Below are positions 23,834-32,347 of a stretch of 64,000 nt of DNA, piece by piece. The stretch is from SXOA01 sp051004015 (GTDB lineage Bacteria; Planctomycetota; Planctomycetia; Pirellulales; Pirellulaceae). Every line of letters begins with the position of its first letter. Position 1 is the stretch's first letter. A program made the translations under genes and the position numbers. The notes beneath the pieces were generated by a model. That model saw only the letters and a list, made by a program, of their open reading frames with translations. It did no database searches and was not told where the DNA came from. The DNA is taken from contig JBPCKT010000114.1 of NCBI GenBank assembly GCA_051004015.1, positions 1-64,000 of the forward strand, in the 5' to 3' direction.

Positions 23834-24925
23834 CTATTTATGCTTCTTCGATTTGCCGTGGGTCTCTTCCGCCAGAATTGCCGCGAGGGCCTGGCTATGC
23901 AGGTTGTTGTGGCCGGGGCCGCCGTCCAGGGTGTTGTTTCCGGCTCCACCGTTGAGTTTATCATTGCCAGGCCCTCCCAAAAGCTCATCGTCGCCAATTC
24001 CACCGAGGAGTCGGTCGTTCCCGGCTCCGCCGTCCAGGAGGTCGTTGCCGCCATTGCCGAGGAGGAGGTCATTGCCGGCCTCGCCGAAAATTTCGTCATC
24101 TCCGCCGCCGCCGGCGAGATGGTCGTTTCCAGCGCCGCCATGGATTTCCGCGGCCTCAGTGATCCGGGTGCCGAATACAACGTGATCGTTCCCGGCCTGC
24201 CCGAAGACCACAATGCTACTGAAGGTGGCAGGATCGAAAGTTCCCAGCACCTGTTTCTTCAGCATGACTTGAATCTGGTCATCGGCCGTAAGCGTGATGG
24301 CGATGTGATCGCTCTTGGCGGTCCCCGTAACCAATAGGATGCTCTGGGTGGGATCGTTCGGGTCGGTCGTGACCACCGCGGTCCCGGAGGCCAGGATGAG
24401 ATTGCTATCGGTGGCGGCGTTATTGGTCAAATCGCCGTCCACCCCCGCCGGAGCCGTCACCGTGGCCGTGTTGACGAGGGTGCCCGTCGCGGCGGCGCTA
24501 ATCGTCGCGGTCACGACGTAGGTAATGCTGCTGCCCGACGGCAGGTCCACGGTGTCGTTAATGTCGCCGCTGCCGCTGGCGTCAAAGTTGGCCGCGCCTC
24601 CTGTCCCGGTCGCGGTAAAGGTGGCCCCTGTCAACGCGGTCGGAAGAACATCGGCCACGACTGCGCCCGTGACATCGTCCGGGCCGGCATTGGTCACCAC
24701 GATGTTATACGTAACGCTTGTGCCGGGGACGGCGCTCGCGAGGTTGTCTGTGTTGGTAATCTGCAGATCGGCGGCCAGTAGCGTTCGATCTTCCAGCGTC
24801 TCCACCAGCGGCTGATAACCATGCCGATGGTTTCTTCGCTTCGGTCCTTTCCCCTTACTCAAGAGTTTGCTGCCTTGCGTCCATGACCGGATAAAACCTT
24901 TTGTCAACATTTCCTGACTCCCCAA
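23834..24925 (-). CDS. LEDRTLL-tagged surface protein with DUF11 and RTX repeats
   Basis: A 363-residue protein. The N-terminus is basic (KLLSKGKGPKRRNHRHGY) and runs into LVETLEDRTLLAA, a form of the planctomycete LEPR-XLL N-terminal signature that marks large exported proteins. Residues about 52-165 are a DUF11/CARDB-like beta-sandwich (TNTDNLASAVPGTSVTYNI; VVTNAGPDDVTGAVV). Residues about 240-340 are about eight RTX nonapeptides of the type GGAGNDxLxG, forming a calcium-binding beta-roll. The end is HGKSKKHK. It is therefore probably an exported, calcium-stabilised surface protein of small size for its class. An alternative ATG at 24910 removes five residues. Confidence 0.85.
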   Translation of the reverse strand: MGSQEMLTKGFIRSWTQGSKLLSKGKGPKRRNHRHGYQPLVETLEDRTLLAADLQITNTDNLASAVPGTSVTYNIVVTNAGPDDVTGAVVADVLPTALTGATFTATGTGGAANFDASGSGDINDTVDLPSGSSITYVVTATISAAATGTLVNTATVTAPAGVDGDLTNNAATDSNLILASGTAVVTTDPNDPTQSILLVTGTAKSDHIAITLTADDQIQVMLKKQVLGTFDPATFSSIVVFGQAGNDHVVFGTRITEAAEIHGGAGNDHLAGGGGDDEIFGEAGNDLLLGNGGNDLLDGGAGNDRLLGGIGDDELLGGPGNDKLNGGAGNNTLDGGPGHNNLHSQALAAILAEETHGKSKKHK

Positions 24926-25301
24926 CGAGTTCGAAACAAAACCCTTCTCAAAAATCGCGCTAACCTCCTCGGAAAGCTGCCTCCAATGACGGTGGGCAGT
25001 CCCTGGAGTCGTTACGCACTAGACTGCGACATGATGCAATCGCAATGCCTGTTATGGCCAAACTAAACTTGTTGAGACCAAACTAAGCAGAATGGGTCAG
25101 AATCGCAGTGCCGGCTGTCAAACACTTCGCTAGCTTGGCTCTTGTGCAATCGAACGGGGGCCGAAAATGGTGCGAGATGGCCGCGCAAGAGCCATCCCCT
25201 TCGTGGCCGTTAACCTTATCAGTTCTGGCCGTGTGGCCATTCGCCGGATGGTCAGCCCGCTGGTAGGCTGAAGGAAATCCCGTTTTACTCGTGTCCACGC
25301 C
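24926..25301. other. gap with duplicated leader upstream of the TVP38-like gene
   Basis: No gene is supported in these 376 bp. Two CCAAACTAA direct repeats occur about 20 bp apart (near 25055-25085). The last about 40 bases (25264 onward) are the leader block repeated at 23431-23480. The gap lies between divergent genes and must hold both promoters, but no convincing -35/-10 pair was picked out. Confidence 0.35.
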
Positions 25302-26099
25302 ATGAGCCATCCGCAACAATCGTCCGACGCCGCCGTGGACAGGGATGCCATGAATGGGCCGCAACCGGCGGGCAAGTCCTCGCTGGGGCCGATGGCGATG
25401 CGGCTGTTGGTGCTAGCGGCCATTGTGGCGGGAGCCGCCGGTTTGATTTATGCGTTTGGCGGTTCGCTGACACTGGAATCCCTGGCCGTCCAAGAGGCGC
25501 AGTTGCGGGAACTCTATGAGGTGCATCCGGTTGCCACGTTGGCTATCGCCTTTCTGCTCTATGCGGCGGTCACGGGCCTGTCGATTCCCGGCGCGGTCCC
25601 GTTGTCGCTTTCCTATGGCTGGTTGTTTGGATTCGGGACGGCAGTGGTCCTGGTCAGCTTCGCCTCGACATCCGGGGCCAGCATCGCCTTCCTCATGAGC
25701 CGCTATCTCATCGGCGGGTGGGTGCAGAGTTGCTTTGGAGAGCGGCTGGCGGCGTTCAATCGGGCGATCGAGAAAGAAGGAGCGTTCTACTTGTTCACGC
25801 TGCGGTTGGTTCCGGCCGTGCCGTTTTTCGTGATCAACGTCGTGATGGGCCTGACTAAGATTCGGCTGACGACGTTTTGGTGGGTCAGCCAACTCGGAAT
25901 GCTGCCGGCTACGTGCATTTTTGTGTGGGCCGGAGCAAGTGCGCCGAGCCTGGAATCTATCCGCCAAAGGGGTGCCGGTGGCGTGCTGAATCTGAATGTC
26001 GTCCTGGCGCTGGCAGCGCTCGGACTGTTCCCGCTGGCGGCTCGATGGACGCTCAAGCTGTGGCGGTCGAAACAACCTGCCGGCGGCGAAGGCAGGTAA
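25302..26099 (+). CDS. TVP38/TMEM64 (VTT/DedA-like) membrane protein
   Basis: A 265-residue membrane protein with a hydrophilic N-terminal tail (about 1-25). The conserved VTT core is visible: TGLSIPGAVPLSLSYGWLFG, a GTAVVLVSFASTSGASIAFLMSRYL segment with the glycine/serine-rich re-entrant pattern, then FYLFTLRLVPAVPFFVINVVMG and ISQLGMLP-like VSQLGMLPATCIFVW. These proteins are thought to act as lipid scramblases or transporters at the inner membrane. The TVP38 assignment is preferred over true DedA because of the FTLRLVPAVPF block. It is convergent with the thioredoxin gene, whose stop abuts its own. Confidence 0.85.
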   Translation: MSHPQQSSDAAVDRDAMNGPQPAGKSSLGPMAMRLLVLAAIVAGAAGLIYAFGGSLTLESLAVQEAQLRELYEVHPVATLAIAFLLYAAVTGLSIPGAVPLSLSYGWLFGFGTAVVLVSFASTSGASIAFLMSRYLIGGWVQSCFGERLAAFNRAIEKEGAFYLFTLRLVPAVPFFVINVVMGLTKIRLTTFWWVSQLGMLPATCIFVWAGASAPSLESIRQRGAGGVLNLNVVLALAALGLFPLAARWTLKLWRSKQPAGGEGR

Positions 26100-26558
26100 C
26101 TATTGCCCACCCGCGGCGGCTTCGGCTCCCCGCTCCTTGGCAGCTTTTTCCCTGGCGATTTTGGCCGCTGCTTGGGCATCCGTCGCTCTCTTGATGAGCT
26201 GCTCCACAGCCGCTTCACTTGTCGCCCCGGTAATCTGCTCGCGATGCCAACCCGTCTCGGTCTTCGCGTAGACGATGAGTTGCGGAATGCTGTTGCCGCG
26301 CATCAGGTGATTGGCCAGAGCCTCGCTTTGATCCGTGTTCACTTGCGCGAAGTTGACCGTCTTGAGCTTCCCTCCCTGCGCTAGTCGTGGCATCACCGCG
26401 CCCTTCATCGTCCGGCAGCCGGGGCACCAATCCGCGCCGACGAGCACCAGGATTGGCTGGCCATTGGCCTGAGCCTGCTTATACGCCTCGCCGTAAGTTT
26501 GGGGTCCAGCCGCCAGAAGAGCGGTTTGCAGCATCAAGCCCAGGGCCAATCCAGTCAT
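26100..26558 (-). CDS. exported thioredoxin-like protein
   Basis: A 152-residue protein from the ATG at 26558, which is preceded by GGAAGGAA and gives a short signal peptide (MTGLALGLMLQTALLAA). The thioredoxin fold follows with the active site WCPGC at 44-48, a cis-Pro (SIPQLIVY) and a Lys/Ala-rich C-terminal helix (AAAKIAREKAAKERG) that is likely coiled or flexible. The expected role is a periplasmic thiol-disulfide oxidoreductase or holder of a redox partner. The longer frame to 26597 adds non-signal residues. Confidence 0.8.
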   Translation of the reverse strand: MTGLALGLMLQTALLAAGPQTYGEAYKQAQANGQPILVLVGADWCPGCRTMKGAVMPRLAQGGKLKTVNFAQVNTDQSEALANHLMRGNSIPQLIVYAKTETGWHREQITGATSEAAVEQLIKRATDAQAAAKIAREKAAKERGAEAAAGGQ

Positions 26559-26817
26559 CGTCAAGGTTCCTTCCGCGCAGTTAAGTGTAGGTTGCAAGCA
26601 TGGGAAAGCCAGTGAAGGGGGAGAGTATAGGTAAGATTTGCCGGCATGTCAGCCAGGGCAACGCGAATAGAAAGATCGGTGAGAAAACCCGGACTTGAAA
26701 GCGCAAAGAGCGGCTCGGCAAGCACTTGAAGTCTGCGGAAGCGCGCGGAAATGAGAAGACAGGAGTGCCGGGCATCGCTATAATTCGCTACCGCCAACCC
26801 CTTTCAGGCACATTCCC

Positions 26818-27855
26818 ATGAAGCTTCGCGTTGGTATCGTCGGCCTCGGTGACACGTGGGAAAACGGCCATCGTCCCGCGCTGCGGACCTTGTCGGACCG
26901 ATTCGAGGTCCGCTGCGTCTGCTGCGAAGTGGCCCATCTCGCCGACCAGGCGGCCCGCGATTTTCACGTCCAGCCCGTGGACGGTTTTCGGGCGCTCTGT
27001 GCTCGCCCGGATGTCGATGCCGTGCTGATTCTTTCGCCGCAGTGGTACGGTCCGCTGCCGATCCTGGCGGCCTGTGAGAACGGCAAGTCGGTGTACTGCG
27101 GGGCGGCGCTCGATATTGCTGATCCGGCGGAGGCGGACCTCGTCAAAAAGAAAGTGGAAGAATCCGGTATCGCCTTCATGGCCGAGTTCCCCCGCCGCCT
27201 TGCGCCGGCGACCCTTCGCCTGAAGGAGCTCATCGTCACTCGCCTGGGCAAGCCGAAGTTGCTCTTCTGCCATCGCCGTTCGTCGATTGAGCCAGGGAGC
27301 GCCGTCCGCCGCCCGCAAAAGCATTGCCCCACGATCCAGCGGGAAATGATCGAGCAGGTCGACTGGTGCCGCTACGTCGCGGGTGCCGATCCAACCTCCG
27401 TGATCGGCATTCACCACGGCACTGTGACGGTGAATGACGGCGAAGATTACCAGATGATGAGCCTCGACTTCTCTCCCACCGGCCAGCCGGGGACCGGGCC
27501 GATGGCCCAGATCAGCTGCGGGCGGTACATGCCGTCGTCCTGGCCGGAAGCGGTCTCGTTTCGGCCTCCGGCGGCGCTGCAAGTCTGCTGCGAGCGCGGC
27601 GTCGCCTTTGTGGATCTGCCCGCGACCGTGATCTATTTCGATGCGGCGGGGAGACACATGGAATCGCTGGAGAACGAACGCCCCGTCGCCGAGCGGATGC
27701 TGATGCATTTCTATCGCGCGGTCACCAGTCTGGTCCGCAAAGTGCATGATCTGGAAGACGCCCATTCCGCGCTCTCCATTGTTCTAGCCGCCCGCGAGAG
27801 TTTTGCGACCGGCAAACGAATGGCGATTTCGCCATTGCCCGAGAGCCGCGACTAG
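26818..27855 (+). CDS. Gfo/Idh/MocA-like protein with degenerate catalytic motifs
   Basis: A 345-residue protein with the family's N-terminal Rossmann fold (LRVGIVGLGDTW), a strand at AVLILSPQWYGPLPILAA, and the C-terminal beta-sheet domain (about 130-320). Two key motifs are altered. The dinucleotide loop reads GLGDTW where the third Gly of GxGxxG is Trp, and the EKP motif carrying the catalytic Lys is replaced by CGAALDIA (normally CEKPLA). The protein is therefore unlikely to be a normal NAD(P)-dependent oxidoreductase; it may bind a nucleotide or sugar without turnover. The next gene starts 55 bp downstream on the same strand. Confidence 0.75.
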   Translation: MKLRVGIVGLGDTWENGHRPALRTLSDRFEVRCVCCEVAHLADQAARDFHVQPVDGFRALCARPDVDAVLILSPQWYGPLPILAACENGKSVYCGAALDIADPAEADLVKKKVEESGIAFMAEFPRRLAPATLRLKELIVTRLGKPKLLFCHRRSSIEPGSAVRRPQKHCPTIQREMIEQVDWCRYVAGADPTSVIGIHHGTVTVNDGEDYQMMSLDFSPTGQPGTGPMAQISCGRYMPSSWPEAVSFRPPAALQVCCERGVAFVDLPATVIYFDAAGRHMESLENERPVAERMLMHFYRAVTSLVRKVHDLEDAHSALSIVLAARESFATGKRMAISPLPESRD

Positions 27856-27910
27856 CGACGCCTCACGGACCCGGGACACCCAAGGACCAATCAACCAAAA
27901 GGACGCAGCG

Positions 27911-29101
27911 ATGTCCTACGCCAATCCTCCTCCTTATCCGCAGCGGGCACCCCGCGAAAGCTCCACTTTGCGGACGCTTCTGGCTCTTGTGCCGCTGTTC
28001 ATTCTGATCATGGCTCTGCCGATCGTGCTGGGCATGTGGATCTTCACTCGCGGCGGGTGGCTTCCCGCGGCCCGACTTGATCCGGGGGCAACTCCGCGGC
28101 CCATCGCTCCGGCCGGCGACCTGGCGGAGGACGAGAAAGCGACGATCCGCCTGTTCCAGCAATCATCCGCGTCGGTCGTGTACATCACCACCACCGAGGT
28201 CGGCCGGGACTTCAACATGAACGTGCTGGAAATCCCGCACGGCTCCGGCTCGGGATTTATTTGGGATGAGCAGGGACACGTCGTCACCAATTACCACGTG
28301 GTGCAAAGGAGCAATCGCTTCCGCGTTACGCTGGCCGATCAGACGACCGTCAACGCCGTCCTGATCGGCGGCGACCCGAGCAAGGACGTGGCCGTGCTGC
28401 AAATCGAAATGCCGCCGCAAGGTCTCCGGCCGCTGCTCATCGGCAGCTCGGCGAAGCTGGAAGTGGGGCAAAAGGTTTTTGCCATTGGCAATCCGTTCGG
28501 CCTCGACCAGACGCTGACCACGGGCGTGATCAGCGGCGTCGGCCGGCAGATTCAAGGGCAGAGCGGCCGGACCATCGACGGCATGATTCAAACCGACGCC
28601 GCCATCAACCCCGGCAACTCCGGCGGCCCGCTACTCGACAGCCGTGGCCGCTTGATCGGAGTGAACACGGCAATTTTCAGCCCCAGCGGCGCATCGGCCG
28701 GGATCGGCTTTGCCATTCCCGTCGATACCGTGCAGCGCGTGGTTCCGCAGCTTCTCCGATACGGCAAGGTCATTCGCCCCGGCATCGGGGCCAGTTACGT
28801 CCCCGACCAGGTAACCACACAATTGGGGCTGGAAGGGGTTCTCGTCGGCACGATCAAGCCGGGCGGCGGCGCTTATGAGGCCGGGCTGATACCGATCCGT
28901 CGGAATGATGACGGGGACATTCTACTTGGCGATCTGATCGTCGCGGTCAATGGAAAGGCCGTGGATTCGGTCGATGCCTTTCTCAATGAGCTGGAAAATC
29001 ACGAAGTGGCGGACAAGATCAAGCTCACCATCATTCGCGGCCCTCGCAGCGGCTCGGAGGAATCGCTGGAAGTGGCCGTCACTTTGCACGCGGGGGAATA
29101 G
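27911..29101 (+). CDS. membrane-anchored HtrA/DegP-like serine protease with PDZ domain
   Basis: A 396-residue protein from the ATG at 27911. A short cytoplasmic tail is followed by one transmembrane segment (about 23-47, LLALVPLFILIMALPIVLGM). The trypsin-like domain (about 75-280) has the full catalytic triad: His129 in TNYHVV, Asp159 in SKDVAVL and Ser237 in NPGNSGGPL. One PDZ domain (about 290-390) ends in LGDLIVAVNGKAVDSVDAF. This is the DegS/HtrA2-type layout: inner-membrane tethered, periplasm-facing quality-control protease with a single PDZ. No stress-response partner gene adjoins it. Confidence 0.92.
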   Translation: MSYANPPPYPQRAPRESSTLRTLLALVPLFILIMALPIVLGMWIFTRGGWLPAARLDPGATPRPIAPAGDLAEDEKATIRLFQQSSASVVYITTTEVGRDFNMNVLEIPHGSGSGFIWDEQGHVVTNYHVVQRSNRFRVTLADQTTVNAVLIGGDPSKDVAVLQIEMPPQGLRPLLIGSSAKLEVGQKVFAIGNPFGLDQTLTTGVISGVGRQIQGQSGRTIDGMIQTDAAINPGNSGGPLLDSRGRLIGVNTAIFSPSGASAGIGFAIPVDTVQRVVPQLLRYGKVIRPGIGASYVPDQVTTQLGLEGVLVGTIKPGGGAYEAGLIPIRRNDDGDILLGDLIVAVNGKAVDSVDAFLNELENHEVADKIKLTIIRGPRSGSEESLEVAVTLHAGE

Positions 29102-29164
29102 CGAACCGTCGTGGTTGCTCAGGGCTACTCAATCTTTATGTACTTCGCTAACTTGGCGCACGTC

Positions 29165-29596
29165 TTATCGGCTGGGCTGAGATGGCTCGGAAACCCCTTC
29201 CACGGTATCTCCCACCAGTTCGTCATTGCCGGTTTGAACGGCGAGATCCCCGAGCGAGACAATCCCCACGAGCCGCTTGCTGCGGTTGAGGACCGGCAGC
29301 CGGCGGATCTGCTTTTCGTTCATCAGGCGGGCGGCTTCTTCCACGTCCTGATCGTCGAAGCAATAGGTGATACCAGGGCTCATGACATCGGCCACGTGAT
29401 CGGCATCCGGGTCATGCCCTTTGGCCACGGAGCGAATGGTAATATCGCGATCGGTAATCATCCCCACCAGTCGGTCACTATCGCACACCGGCAGTGAGCC
29501 TACGTTCAACTGCTGCATCCGCTCCGCAGCTTCGTGAAGCGTCGCGTTGGGGCGGGTACATTCGGCATTTGGGGTCATGATTTCTTGCACAAGCAT
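29165..29596 (-). CDS. tandem CBS-domain protein
   Basis: A 143-residue protein from the ATG at 29596, preceded by AAGGTGAG at good spacing; an upstream in-frame ATG (29623) would add nine residues. Two CBS motifs fill the protein (about 1-60: IMTPNAECTRPNATLHEAAERM ending VGMITDRDITIR, and about 70-130: MNEKQIRRLPVLNRSKRLVGIVSLGDLA). A CBS pair forms a Bateman module that binds adenosine nucleotides. With no attached enzyme or channel, it is a stand-alone regulatory or sensor module of unknown partner. It is convergent with the HtrA-like gene. Confidence 0.88.
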   Translation of the reverse strand: MLVQEIMTPNAECTRPNATLHEAAERMQQLNVGSLPVCDSDRLVGMITDRDITIRSVAKGHDPDADHVADVMSPGITYCFDDQDVEEAARLMNEKQIRRLPVLNRSKRLVGIVSLGDLAVQTGNDELVGDTVEGVSEPSQPSR

Positions 29597-29835
29597 GGCT
29601 CTCACCTTTGCTGCTGGAATCAAACCTGCTCTTCATGCGGGCACCGCACGAAAAGCTTGACGGACGGATGAAACTTGGGATGCAAATTCCATACCGGACG
29701 ACGGTGGGGTGCAGGGAGCGGTTCTAGAATTCGCAACAGCGATGCCGCTCGGAAGAACAACCAGGAGCCGGAAAGAAGGCCGGCTCTGGATTAATAATAT
29801 GCCGAATTTAGGTAAGCGACAGAGAAATCTTTCGC

Positions 29836-30162
29836 TCACCACCCCATGACCATATTGGACTCAATCACCTTCTTGGCAATCTCCAAATCGCTGCCGGTCT
29901 CGTGCATGTACAGCCGGATGGCGTGGACTTTGTCGCCGGCGGCCTTGGAGAGGCAGTCGCGGGCGACGCCGCAGACGTCGACCTTCTTGTTGGTCAGGCC
30001 GAGCGCCCCCTTGGAAATCACCCAGGTATCGCGGGGGCGCTTCGTCATGCGGACGACTTTGTCGTGCGGGTACGCGTCATGCACGACCGCGCCCGCCGCC
30101 GGCTCGTCGCTGGCCCAGGTGATAATGATGTGTGCGTCGGTTTCCACCTCGAAGAGCGGCAT
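29836..30162 (-). CDS. conserved unknown protein (108 aa)
   Basis: A 108-residue protein with a strong AAGGAG about 8 nt before the ATG at 30162. It has no signal or membrane segment. Composition is mixed alpha/beta with three Cys-free strands, a VCGVARDCL pair of cysteines and a hydrophobic C-terminus (VIESNMVMGW). I do not recognise the family. The well-placed Shine-Dalgarno and normal codon composition support a real gene. The 212-bp gap between it and the CBS gene holds nothing recognised. Confidence 0.6.
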   Translation of the reverse strand: MPLFEVETDAHIIITWASDEPAAGAVVHDAYPHDKVVRMTKRPRDTWVISKGALGLTNKKVDVCGVARDCLSKAAGDKVHAIRLYMHETGSDLEIAKKVIESNMVMGW

Positions 30163-30831
30163 AGAAAACTCCTTCCCTCAAAGGGCTCACGGGGAGTCAC
30201 AGGCCAGGCATATGCCGGGCAAGTGGCGAAAAGAAGAAAAGTAAGCGAAGAAAAATACGATAAGGCAGTGGCGATGTGACCGCTCGCGGCACACGGGACG
30301 GGCTGCTAAAAGGCAACCAGCCGGAGCGAGCGGCCAAGACGGACCGTCAGCATCACTGCCTGTTTCTACCACGATGCAGCCTCGCATGCGGGCTGGAGTA
30401 CACCGAGAAGTCTCACACTGGTCAGCATGTCCCAAAGGGCCTCGTTTGGCAAGTGGGAAGCTCAAAAACCCCACTGCGCGGCTAGCAGGGGATCCCTTTG
30501 CCTCGAAAGACTGCCTGCTGGTCCCGTACCCAATCTTGCACGGACGACTTGCACCACGCGCCCTGGCCAGACTCCGGGGGTCGTTACCAGTGAAAGATGC
30601 CGCTGCCTCCAAGCAAGCGCGAAGAAACGAAGGGCGGCCTATTCCGGTTCTAGCGGTTGGGCGGTTGCTGGCCTCGCAATAGGGCCAAACGTCAAGCAGG
30701 TCCTGTTTCAAAAAGGCGCTGAGGAATCGCTAACCGGCTGGGTTACGACCTACTCTATTAAGGCCGACCGCTCTTTTCTCCAACGATGCGCGCCAGCAGC
30801 ATTCTGGTCAAGACGTTTTTGGACCTGTCAC
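30163..30831. other. 669-bp gene-free region upstream of the signalling operon
   Basis: No coding sequence is supported. A plus-strand frame is open from 30427 into the GGDEF gene, but its sequence before 30832 is low-complexity and lacks any domain. The region must contain the promoter of the four-gene signalling operon, and the divergent promoter of the 108-residue gene. No hairpin, repeat or clear promoter hexamers stood out. Confidence 0.35.
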
Positions 30832-32313
30832 ATGACTCTCCTATTGATACTCGCCGTTCCCATCGCCATGGCAATTGCCTTGGCGGCCAGCGTCCTTGGA
30901 TATTGGCTTGCCCAGCAACGGTATCGCGCATTATTTGAGGCCTGCCAATTGGATCGAGCGGCCGCTCAATCGTCGATTGCGGAACTGCATGGCGTCGCCT
31001 CGAATCTTACCGACCAGGTAGCCCAGCATACGAGCCGAGTCGTCGGCATTGAGCTGGCGCTTGCCGCGGCCTCAGCGTCCGACCAGCCGGGCAATGAGAT
31101 CGTCGCGGACGCTGCCGCCCAACTTCGCCAGGCGAATGAACAACTCGAAGCGGATCTGTGGCAGGTCAAACGGCAGTTGGCGGAGCAAACGAAGCGGCTC
31201 AAGCGAGAGCAGCGCGAGGCCAGGATCGACAAGACGACATCTTTTCTGAATCGAGTTGCCTTCCAGGAAATGCTGACGTCATATGTTACCGAAGCCGCTC
31301 CTGCGGCGACCGGCGGCCTGGCACTCATCGAGATTGACCACTTCAAAGATTGCAACGACCGTCACGGCCACGTGGTCGGCGATCGCGTCTTGCAGTACGT
31401 CGCCACAATCCTGCGGGACAACCTGGTGGGTCTGGACGCGTCCGTTGCCCGTTATGGTGGTGGGCAGTTCGCTGTCATTTTCTACAAACAGAGCCGAGAA
31501 ATCCTCCGAAGGGTTCTCAGAGATATCCGGCGGGCCGTCGAAAAAAAGAAGTGCGATGACGGGACCGTGCAAGTTTCTGTAACCATCAGCACCGGTCTGG
31601 CGATGAACCGCGCCGGCATGAACGACAAGACTCTGGAAAGCGCAGCCGACAAGGCTTTGACGGCAGCCAGAGCCGCAGGCTATAACCGCGCCTATATTTG
31701 CGAAGGCGATCGCTGCGTTCCCCTGGAGCAAGTCGCGCCGATGGACATCCAGCCAGGCGAGCCGCGCAGGGCATTTCCACCGGCTCTCGCCCAGGAGCCT
31801 CAGACGCCCACTCCCCCGATCGGGGATAAACGGCCAAAAAATGAAGTACCCCGGGCAGCTGCCAGCGAGAATCGCCCGGCGTCTCCCGTGGAAGTGCCGC
31901 GGACCCTCACGCCGCCTCTCGAGAATCAACGGCCGAAGCAGGATGTTCCCAAGCCTGCCTCGCCCGAGAATCGCCGAGAACGCCGCGTCCACAAGAGGCA
32001 GGACTGCCATGCCACCTATCGGGTCGCGCCTCTCATTCCCGATGCTTCCCCAGAGATGCATGCGTTTGTCGATGTGCGGCTCATGGATTTCTCGGGCGGC
32101 GGTTGCGCCTTGCTGTTGGCATCGCGACCTGCCGCCCGTGCTTTTGTCGTCGCCATCGATAAACCTGAAGGCCCTATCTACCTGACTGCCGAAGTGGTCC
32201 GCATCACAGAGCAGGGACAGGATGGCTCCGGCCAGCGGAGATTTGTGATTGGCTGCAGGTTTACCGGTCGAATTTCGTCGCAGACCGCCAAGCTTGAGGC
32301 CCAGACGGCTTGA
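30832..32313 (+). CDS. membrane-anchored degenerate GGDEF - PilZ protein
   Basis: A 493-residue protein from the ATG at 30832, where a transmembrane segment begins (MTLLLILAVPIAMAIALAA). A coiled coil follows (about 45-135), then a GGDEF domain (about 140-290) with intact DHFKDCNDRHGH and VVGDRVLQY, but the active motif reads GGGQF at 209-213 instead of GGDEF, so the metal-binding and catalytic acidic pair is lost. A Pro-rich linker (about 305-380) leads to a C-terminal PilZ domain (about 385-490) with the RxxxR element RRVHKR and DFSGGG, the c-di-GMP binding motif. It is likely a c-di-GMP receptor with a non-catalytic, possibly GTP-binding GGDEF. It is first in the operon. Confidence 0.85.
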   Translation: MTLLLILAVPIAMAIALAASVLGYWLAQQRYRALFEACQLDRAAAQSSIAELHGVASNLTDQVAQHTSRVVGIELALAAASASDQPGNEIVADAAAQLRQANEQLEADLWQVKRQLAEQTKRLKREQREARIDKTTSFLNRVAFQEMLTSYVTEAAPAATGGLALIEIDHFKDCNDRHGHVVGDRVLQYVATILRDNLVGLDASVARYGGGQFAVIFYKQSREILRRVLRDIRRAVEKKKCDDGTVQVSVTISTGLAMNRAGMNDKTLESAADKALTAARAAGYNRAYICEGDRCVPLEQVAPMDIQPGEPRRAFPPALAQEPQTPTPPIGDKRPKNEVPRAAASENRPASPVEVPRTLTPPLENQRPKQDVPKPASPENRRERRVHKRQDCHATYRVAPLIPDASPEMHAFVDVRLMDFSGGGCALLLASRPAARAFVVAIDKPEGPIYLTAEVVRITEQGQDGSGQRRFVIGCRFTGRISSQTAKLEAQTA

Positions 32314-32347
32314 ATATGCCCCTCACTCGCCAACAACGTTAGTCCCC

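Noticed and set aside
30427..30831. Upstream extension of the GGDEF-PilZ frame
   Set aside because: No conserved residues or signal; the ATG at 30832 starts exactly at a transmembrane segment.
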